DNA from: Schaalia sp. JY-X169
GTDB taxonomy: Bacteria > Actinomycetota > Actinomycetes > Actinomycetales > Actinomycetaceae
Length of the DNA stretch: 64,000 nt
Reading direction: 5' to 3'
Assembly (NCBI RefSeq): GCF_014069575.1
Contig: NZ_CP059675.1
Span: forward strand, 620,001-684,000
Shown here: piece after piece, positions 35,341-40,929 of the stretch
How positions within the stretch are numbered: the stretch's first letter is position 1
Layout of the letters: every line of letters starts with the position of its first letter
The notes under the pieces: model-generated
The model's input: the letters and a program-made list of their open reading frames with translations, nothing else
Databases searched by the model: none
What the model was told of the DNA's origin: nothing
Program-made: the position numbers and the translations under genes

Positions 35341-36902
35341 CTTCGAGGGGAAGTGTCGAACTCTTTTGCGAGAGTCGGTGCTTCCCCTTTTTCTTTTGCT
35401 TCTCGCAGGTCAGCGAGGGTGATCTCGGCGGCTCCGCCGAAGAACCAGGACGCGATGGTGAGGGTGTCTGGGCTGAGGAAGATCTTGTCTACGAAGTATT
35501 CGAAGAGTAAGTCTCTGGTTTCTTTGGTATCCATTGTGGCGTGGGCGAAGCGCTGGTAGAAAGTGCCGATGGAGGCTTCGTCTTCAAACAGATTCGCTTT
35601 GACGTGTTCGGCTTGGATGGCGGCGTCGAGTTCTTGTTTTTGTTCTTCGAGTGCTGACATTGCGGTGGCTGTGGTTTCGTTCATAATGCCCATGGAGATG
35701 GCTTTGACGAAGTTAGCTAGTTTGCCTTCAACATCTTTGCGACGGGATTCTAGGCCTTCGAGGATTTCTTGGCCGCGGCTGTGAGTTTCCCGGTAGTGGT
35801 GAGCCATGTCTACTGCGAGGGAAGCAAGCATTTCGGTGTCATCAAGGAACGATTCCACAATGTTGACTACCCGGTCTTCAACATGTTCTTTGCGCACTGG
35901 TTTAGCGGTGCACTGTTTCTTGCGCTGGTTCAGGCAGTAGTAGTAGCGGTAGGTGCGCTTAGTTTTCGAGGTGCCCGAAACTCCTTCTAGCGGCCCGCCA
36001 CACTGTTCGCAAAATAGTCTTCCGGTGAGCCAGTAGTCCGGTGCTGCTTCGCCCAGTGATTCGAGCTCGGCTTTGGTTTTGGACCCGAGTCGCTTGTTCG
36101 CGGCGAACTTCTTCTGCACTTCTGCGAAGGTTTGGCCATCGATGAGTTGCGGCATCCCGCCGGGGATAACGTGCCCGGCGTAGGAGTATTCCCCAATGTA
36201 GGCGCGGCTTTTGAGTAGTTTGTTGAGGGTTTTGGTGGTGAAGTGTTTGCCGTAGGTGGTGCGGATTCCGGCTGCGTTGATTTCGTCGGCGATCTTTTGC
36301 ATCGACTTGCCACGGGCATAGTCATCAAACATTTGCTTAACCACTGGCGCGGTCTGCGGATCGGGAATGTACTTCTTGTCGGGCCCGGTGAGGAAACCAA
36401 ACATTTTACGTCCGTTACTGAGACCTTGCTGAGCGTTGAAGTTCACGCCGCGGCGGATGTTCACTGACAGCTGCCGTGAGTAGTACTCAGCGAAGGCGTC
36501 ATTCATCCCCTCCATTAGGATCGAATCAGGGTCATCGGTGGGTGAAAAACCCTCAATATATTGAAGTCTCGCGCCAGCCAATCGGATCGCGTTTTTAACC
36601 CTGAGTAGGTCAAGACGGTCCCGCCCGAGCCGGTCATTTTTCCAAACGACGACATAGGCTGGTTTGATCGACGGCAGTTCACGCAGCATCTGTTGAAACT
36701 CGGGACGGTCTGTGTTGGTGCCGGTCTTGGCTGCGTCTGAGTACTCCCGTACAACTTGGAGACCCCGGGCCTTGGCCCAACGATGGACTAGGTCACGCTG
36801 CTGCTCAATGGAGGCTTCGTTCTGCGAAGCGGACGAATACCGGTAGTAGCCTACGACGAGGTCGTTCTCGTTAAAATCCGGAAGATTGTATTTTCTACTC
36901 AT
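35094..36902 (-). CDS. Large serine recombinase (integrase) with C-terminal tail read from antisense ssrA
   Basis: A large serine integrase, 602 aa in the integrated state. The resolvase domain has YRYSSASQNEASIEQQ (catalytic Ser about 23) and NDRLGRDRLD. The recombinase domain covers residues 150-275, a zinc ribbon CEQC...C...C lies at 298-331, and a coiled coil at 380-430. The start at 36902 forms ATGA with the upstream resolvase stop. The host junction falls at residue 521; the final 80 residues, beginning GDGGNRTRVRR, are the antisense of ssrA and not integrase-specific. In the excised circle the frame would instead run about 25 residues into the element's right end and stop near 55032. 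Confidence 0.88.
   Translation of the reverse strand: MSRKYNLPDFNENDLVVGYYRYSSASQNEASIEQQRDLVHRWAKARGLQVVREYSDAAKTGTNTDRPEFQQMLRELPSIKPAYVVVWKNDRLGRDRLDLLRVKNAIRLAGARLQYIEGFSPTDDPDSILMEGMNDAFAEYYSRQLSVNIRRGVNFNAQQGLSNGRKMFGFLTGPDKKYIPDPQTAPVVKQMFDDYARGKSMQKIADEINAAGIRTTYGKHFTTKTLNKLLKSRAYIGEYSYAGHVIPGGMPQLIDGQTFAEVQKKFAANKRLGSKTKAELESLGEAAPDYWLTGRLFCEQCGGPLEGVSGTSKTKRTYRYYYCLNQRKKQCTAKPVRKEHVEDRVVNIVESFLDDTEMLASLAVDMAHHYRETHSRGQEILEGLESRRKDVEGKLANFVKAISMGIMNETTATAMSALEEQKQELDAAIQAEHVKANLFEDEASIGTFYQRFAHATMDTKETRDLLFEYFVDKIFLSPDTLTIASWFFGGAAEITLADLREAKEKGEAPTLAKEFDTSPRSGDGGNRTRVRRLAPRYSPGAVCNQFLSPRHSANALPNGLSQLSVEFRPLTLRNSSGFLNDARNRGRSNPRADGLLKVLLPN
35336..35364. other. attL: core plus left attP half-site
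   Basis: The core CTCCACT (35336-35342) overlaps the last five bases of ssrA. Ten bases further inside is GTGTCGAACTCT (35353-35364), the reverse complement of the sequence at the right end. ssrA supplies the attB half on the left side. Confidence 0.8.
35346..35398 (+). terminator. Element-encoded replacement terminator for ssrA
   Basis: AGGGGAAG (35346-35353) pairs with CTTCCCCT (35381-35388), and an inner ACTCT...AGAGT (around 35360-35375) adds a second stem. TTTTCTTTT follows at once. It lies six bases beyond the tmRNA end and reads in the ssrA direction. It would end ssrA transcription in the integrated state, in which the native terminator is far away. On the other strand it encodes the C-terminal part of the integrase. 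Confidence 0.65.
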
Positions 36903-37465
36903 GACTGTTCCTTCAAAGTTTGTAATGCATTCCAAACGCTAGTTGCAGAGATACCTGTTGCGGCAGCGATTTCGCGCACCGATTCGCCTTTTTCGTGGCG
37001 GGCAGTAATAACAGCCCGCATGTCTTCGGTGAGTACCGGTGGGCGGCCCCCGACTTTGCCGCGGCGTTTAGCAGCCTCTAATCCGTCTTTGGTCTTCCGG
37101 CTAATGTCTCTGCGGCGGTCTTCAGCTAGCGCCAACGCCATATCGAGCACGAAGGAGCGTTCGGTGTGTTCCCCGGCGGCTATGCCGTCAAGAACCTTAA
37201 CAGCGATACCGCTTTCAAAAAGGTCGTTGAGAACTACCAGGCCTTCGAGGAGGTTGCGGCCCAGCCGGTCTACTTCTTGCACGGTGAGCATGTCTCCCGG
37301 GCGCAGGTATTCCAGTGCTGCTTGCAGCCCGGGCCGGTCAGCTACTTTCAGCTTGCCGCTGACCTTCTCTTCGAATACCTTGACGCATATCGGATCCAAG
37401 GCGTCATGCTGCCTGCGGGTGTCTTGCTCGGTTTTACTGACTCTCACGAGTCCGACGAGTGCCAT
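36899..37465 (-). CDS. Small serine resolvase/invertase
   Basis: A 188-aa serine recombinase of the Tn3 resolvase/Hin type. The catalytic segment is LVRVSKTEQDTRRQ (Ser about 10), followed by QEVDRLGRNLLEGL and the E-helix region. The C-terminal helix-turn-helix (KGESVREIAAATGISATSVWNAL) binds DNA; the AAKRRGKVGGRPP linker is typical. ATG 37465 has GGAGG eight bases upstream; an in-frame GTG three codons earlier would overlap it. It is coupled to the large integrase (ATGA), so both are made together. It could resolve multimers or assist directionality. Confidence 0.88.
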   Translation of the reverse strand: MALVGLVRVSKTEQDTRRQHDALDPICVKVFEEKVSGKLKVADRPGLQAALEYLRPGDMLTVQEVDRLGRNLLEGLVVLNDLFESGIAVKVLDGIAAGEHTERSFVLDMALALAEDRRRDISRKTKDGLEAAKRRGKVGGRPPVLTEDMRAVITARHEKGESVREIAAATGISATSVWNALQTLKEQS

Positions 37466-37815
37466 CACCGCCACCTCCGTTCACTTAACGTGTTCATCTA
37501 AGCTTACCTCATAACTATCTTCTTGGACGGGTTGTTGAACAAATCTCCGGGTGAGATCTGCGATCCGGTGCTTTGATGGAGGTTGTTGTTCATTCGGTCG
37601 TTTATTGAACAACGTAAACAAGTCGTAGCACCGCTTGAGATATGCGGAGTTGATGGTGAGCGGACTGCTTCGCAGGGTAGCCCCGCCACAAGGCAGGGCC
37701 GGGAAACTGCCCGGAGAGTAGTTTGCACAGTGTAAGTGCGTCAATTCATTAGAGCATGACAGGCCAGCTGTGTTGACTGCTTTCCGATCACCTCTACTGA
37801 TCAGGAGAATCCCAC
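37466..37815. promoter_or_regulatory. Intergenic region between resolvase and ardA with TTGAACAA repeats
   Basis: These 350 bp hold no convincing gene; a 74-codon and a longer minus-strand frame exist but lack protein-like composition. TTGAACAA occurs at 37535-37542 and 37605-37612, and the inverted TTGTTCA at 37586-37592, making an inverted repeat with a 12-nt spacer. These could be operator or recombinase accessory sites controlling the divergent resolvase-integrase and ardA genes. A CAGGAGA RBS precedes ardA. Confidence 0.4.
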
Positions 37816-38361
37816 ATGAAAACTGCAATAGATACCCATACGCCGCGCGCCTGGATAGGCTGCTTGGCCTGTTACAACGAAGGCCGTCTTGTTGGCGAAT
37901 GGTTCGACGCCATAACTGCTGACGAAGTAACGCCGGAAACACTCCACGGCGAGAGCGCTGTGGCTGAAGCCCATGATGAACTATGGGTGATGGACCATGA
38001 GAATATTCCCGTCTCTGGTGAGATGAGTCCAGAGGAAGCTGCTGCTTGGGGCCGTGCCTTTGCTGATGTTGATGAATACCACCGTGCCGCAGTGTTCGCT
38101 TGGGTCCAATCCGGTGACTATATCGCTGAAGGCACCGGAGATCTGCCCAGCATTCCTGATTTTGAGGAACGCTACTGCGGACAGTGGAGCGATTTTGATG
38201 AGTATGCCCGCAACCTTGCCGACGAGATCGGTTTGCTGGACGGTATCCCGGAAGAGATAGAACGGTACTTTGATTGGGACCCCTGGATCCGAGACCTGCA
38301 CTTCGATTACACCGAGTGTGATGATCCCGAAGGTGGAGTGTTCGTATTTCGGATAATGTAG
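37816..38361 (+). CDS. ardA: Antirestriction protein ArdA
   Basis: A 181-aa, very acidic DNA-mimic protein. The N-terminal PRAWIGCLACYNEGRLVGEW and the central segment FEERYCGQWSDFDEYARNLADE are diagnostic for ArdA. ArdA dimers imitate bent B-DNA and block type I restriction enzymes (and sometimes modification) after the element enters a new host. A perfect terminator follows. It is transcribed away from the integrase genes. The element also carries its own restriction genes; ArdA is not expected to block a type III enzyme strongly, so the two can coexist. Confidence 0.92.
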   Translation: MKTAIDTHTPRAWIGCLACYNEGRLVGEWFDAITADEVTPETLHGESAVAEAHDELWVMDHENIPVSGEMSPEEAAAWGRAFADVDEYHRAAVFAWVQSGDYIAEGTGDLPSIPDFEERYCGQWSDFDEYARNLADEIGLLDGIPEEIERYFDWDPWIRDLHFDYTECDDPEGGVFVFRIM

Positions 38362-38367
38362 TCGCCC

Positions 38368-38406
38368 TTACCCCGGAGCCTGCTGGCTCCGGGGTAAATG
38401 TTTTCT
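38368..38406. terminator. Bidirectional terminator between ardA and mobB-like gene
   Basis: Perfect 13-bp arms (TTACCCCGGAGCC / GGCTCCGGGGTAA) around a TGCT loop are followed by ATGTTTTCTT on the plus strand. It separates two convergent genes. Confidence 0.88.
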
Positions 38407-39335
38407 TACCAGCGTCCATACTCGTCACCGAGCTTCTTTGCGCCCTTGAAGATCAGCCATCCGGCTCCCACTGCTCCAGCTACCGCGCCGAATGCGATTA
38501 GCGCTTTTTGCATTGCGGTTTCTGCTTGTAGGAATGAATCCCAGGCCCAGCCGAAGATCGGACCGATCCCCAGAGCATGCGAGATGCCGATAGTAAGGCC
38601 ACCGACAACGAGGAGCACCGCAGCGAGCGGCAGAATAGCTAGGGCCATCCTGCCTGCCGCCGTCCAGGTAACCTTTTTAGAGAGCTGATCCAAACGATCT
38701 TCGGCGTTATCGATTGCCTTCACCGTTTTGGCGGCGGTCTCAGTAACGGACGCGACTTGTGCGGCGGCATCCTGAATCTGCTTCGCACCCACGGTTGCGG
38801 CCCTAGTTTCCAGAGTCTCCAACTGCTTTTCGAGACGAGATACCGGACCTTCCACAGCCTTAGCTAGCCGAACATCCAGCACAGCTACGGCTTGTGCAGT
38901 GAGAGATGTGGTGTCAATCTCGATCTTGCCCTGGGCAGCCAACGCTTCCGCCTGGTTCTTAAAGGCTGAGGTCAGTTTCTTGAGTTCGTTCTGGATAGCG
39001 TTCGCGAGCTTGAATGCTTCGAAGTCGGACTGCTTTAACTTGGTTCCGTTTTGTAGCACCACGGTGCTGTTCCCCGCCAGTGTCGCCGACATCGTTTCTA
39101 CTGCCTTGACCAGTTCGCTGAGCAACAAACGCTGCTCGGGCTGCTGTGAGTCTGTCAGCAATTCGGTGAGCCTCGCGGTGTTTTCTTCTTGCTGCTTCAA
39201 GCTCTGGGTGTTTTCGTTCGTCGCTACCGTTAACTGAGTTAATTGTTCCTCGATAGCCGGTAACCTTTCGTGCAACTCGGCCATATTTTCCTCCCGATCG
39301 TCCTTCTCCATCATTTCGTCGAGTAATCCCATCAT
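38406..39335 (-). CDS. MobB-like coiled-coil membrane protein
   Basis: A 309-aa protein with long coiled-coil stretches (residues 1-225; for example LKQQEENTARLTELLTDSQQ) and two hydrophobic segments near the C-terminus (about 230-250 and 275-297). Start 39335 has AGAAAGG just upstream. It overlaps the relaxase gene by 377 bp in another frame. Known mobilization regions (ColE1, RSF1010) likewise encode a membrane-associated accessory protein inside the relaxase gene, so a MobB-like role in bringing the relaxosome to the membrane is proposed. No direct family match is claimed. Confidence 0.6.
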   Translation of the reverse strand: MMGLLDEMMEKDDREENMAELHERLPAIEEQLTQLTVATNENTQSLKQQEENTARLTELLTDSQQPEQRLLLSELVKAVETMSATLAGNSTVVLQNGTKLKQSDFEAFKLANAIQNELKKLTSAFKNQAEALAAQGKIEIDTTSLTAQAVAVLDVRLAKAVEGPVSRLEKQLETLETRAATVGAKQIQDAAAQVASVTETAAKTVKAIDNAEDRLDQLSKKVTWTAAGRMALAILPLAAVLLVVGGLTIGISHALGIGPIFGWAWDSFLQAETAMQKALIAFGAVAGAVGAGWLIFKGAKKLGDEYGRW

Positions 39336-40155
39336 CCTTACCTTTCTGTGAGTGATAGCTGAAGATGCGATCTGCACCTTCTTTAGTGAATTCCGGTGAT
39401 AGACCGGAAGCCTTTTTACGGCCGAGCTTTCCGTTATCTTCGCGCCGCATTTTGAATGTCCAACCGTCACGGTTCGTAACTACGAGCGTCACTCCGTGCT
39501 CAGCTAGAACCTCTTCGAACTTGTCTTGGGCAGTTGAGCGCGGATCCGCAAGAGCGGTATAAACCTTGTCCCCGAGGATCTGCTCGAAACCTCCGGTAGT
39601 GAAGCTTTCCCGCCGGAGTTCCCAGTCCGGCTTGGGCTCCGTCGGATCTGGTAGAACTTGTAGACCTTCGTCTTCCATGAGCTCGTCATTGAGCTGGTGT
39701 AAACCGTGCCGCCACGATGTGTAGCGTTGCAGGCTCCCGCCGGTTAGATTGTCATGGTTGATCACCAAGATATGAGCGTGTGCGTGGCCACCAGCCGAAT
39801 CCGCGTGCACGACGACCATATAGTCAGCGCTGTGCATACGCTCTGCTAGTTCCGCGGCAACATCCCGAACCTGGTCCAGGTCCGTTTGTGCGGTGACATC
39901 GAATTCGTCGGGGTGGAATGCCAACACATAGGAATAGAGTTGGTTTTTCCTGCCGTGAGCGTGGGCAAGGTTTTCAGCCCTAGCAACAAACTCGGCAGGA
40001 GTGGAGCTGTCACCCTCCATGGAGATCGCGATCGCCGAGGCCCTAGTTTTGCCGTCAACTAGGAGCTGAGTTTTTCGGTCTTTGGAATTCCCATACAAAA
40101 CGTAGGAAACGGAGCCCGAGGCATCCTTAGAGGGGCGAACGTTAACGGTGCTCAT
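38959..40155 (-). CDS. Relaxase / mobilization nuclease (MobA-like)
   Basis: A 398-aa relaxase. Motif III is GGHAHAHILVIN, the histidine triad that binds the metal; a tyrosine in SVSYVLYG near the N-terminus is the candidate nucleophile, and PAEFVARAENLAHAHGR matches the conserved helix of MOBP/MOBQ relaxases. Start 40155 overlaps the mobC stop (ATGA). The last 125 residues are basic and overlap the mobB-like gene in another frame, so this part may be weakly constrained. It nicks oriT and pilots the strand into the recipient, using a helper secretion system. Confidence 0.85.
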   Translation of the reverse strand: MSTVNVRPSKDASGSVSYVLYGNSKDRKTQLLVDGKTRASAIAISMEGDSSTPAEFVARAENLAHAHGRKNQLYSYVLAFHPDEFDVTAQTDLDQVRDVAAELAERMHSADYMVVVHADSAGGHAHAHILVINHDNLTGGSLQRYTSWRHGLHQLNDELMEDEGLQVLPDPTEPKPDWELRRESFTTGGFEQILGDKVYTALADPRSTAQDKFEEVLAEHGVTLVVTNRDGWTFKMRREDNGKLGRKKASGLSPEFTKEGADRIFSYHSQKGKDDGITRRNDGEGRSGGKYGRVARKVTGYRGTINSVNGSDERKHPELEAARRKHREAHRIADRLTAARAAFVAQRTGQGSRNDVGDTGGEQHRGATKRNQVKAVRLRSIQARERYPERTQETDLSL

Positions 40156-40751
40156 ATGCGCGTCCGATCCCCAAAAGAGTCGCGCAACTGATCAACTGCT
40201 GCCAGCACCTCATGCAGCAGCGCCTCATCAACGGTGTTGCCTTTGCGCAATGTCTGATTGAGATTCACCCCGACGCGACGCAGCTGCGCAATAGCCCGCG
40301 CTTGCTCCGGATTCGGCGCAGCCAAAGCTACCTGAATCAGCTTCGATTCCAGGCTCCGCCTAGAATCAAGTGCATCGAAGATGACGGCGCGAGCCCAGGT
40401 GCTGGGCCTCACGCCAAGGACTCGGGCCCGGCTCTGGATCTCTTTGCGCTCCGAGACTGTGAGCCTTATGTCGAGCGAAGTAGCCCTTCGCTCGGGCGTC
40501 ACCTCAGCCCCCGGAACAGCGGGACCTGTGCTGCCGCGACTACTAACCCCGCGAGCCTCGGATACTACGCTTTGCTTTGTGTCTCTCCCGGGGTTAGTAG
40601 TCAGGCCAGCAGGGTACTTGTCGGACATCTCGCTGTGGCGAGAGTCTTCCAAGTACCGCTGGCCCCCGTCCTCAGCAACGTTGTTGCTTGCGGGCGGCGG
40701 GGAGTGAGGACCGTTGTTACGGTCCTCAGCGAACGGATCGAATCGTGTCAC
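40152..40751 (-). CDS. MobC-like relaxosome accessory protein
   Basis: A 199-aa protein. The first 85 residues are polar and low complexity. Residues 88-130 (SLDIRLTVSERKEIQSRARVLG) form a ribbon-helix-helix-like domain, and residues 155-190 carry QLRRVGVNLNQTLRKG, the bacterial mobilization protein MobC signature. The start is GTG within GTGA overlapping the preceding small gene. MobC binds near oriT and helps the relaxase to open the strands. Confidence 0.85.
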   Translation of the reverse strand: MTRFDPFAEDRNNGPHSPPPASNNVAEDGGQRYLEDSRHSEMSDKYPAGLTTNPGRDTKQSVVSEARGVSSRGSTGPAVPGAEVTPERRATSLDIRLTVSERKEIQSRARVLGVRPSTWARAVIFDALDSRRSLESKLIQVALAAPNPEQARAIAQLRRVGVNLNQTLRKGNTVDEALLHEVLAAVDQLRDSFGDRTRI

Positions 40752-40915
40752 GATTCCTCCTCTTGCGGCTGACTGCTGTCAGCCTTTTTAGTTGAACTCG
40801 CTGCCTCATCTTCCCGCTGTGCAGCAGCTTCCTTACGGAGGTGCCAGGCACGCTTGGCGGGCAATGACCGCTGCTGGTGCTCGAACTCGTTTAGCATTTT
40901 CTTCAGATTTTCCAT
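40748..40915 (-). CDS. 55-aa hypothetical protein in the mobilization operon
   Basis: ATG 40915 is preceded by AAAGGAAAAAGCT. The product, starting MENLKKMLNEFEHQQRSLPA and ending SSQPQEEES, is charged and probably helical in its first half. It sits between polB (14 bp after its stop) and mobC (GTGA overlap). Coding is supported by the exact fit into the coupled operon. Function is unknown; a partner of the polymerase or of MobC is possible. Confidence 0.6.
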   Translation of the reverse strand: MENLKKMLNEFEHQQRSLPAKRAWHLRKEAAAQREDEAASSTKKADSSQPQEEES

Positions 40916-40929
40916 AGCTTTTTCCTTTA

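Noticed and set aside
37481-38428. Long minus-strand frame antisense to ardA
   Set aside because: Rich in Arg, Pro, Gln and Ser, without domains, while ArdA on the other strand is an unmistakable family match.
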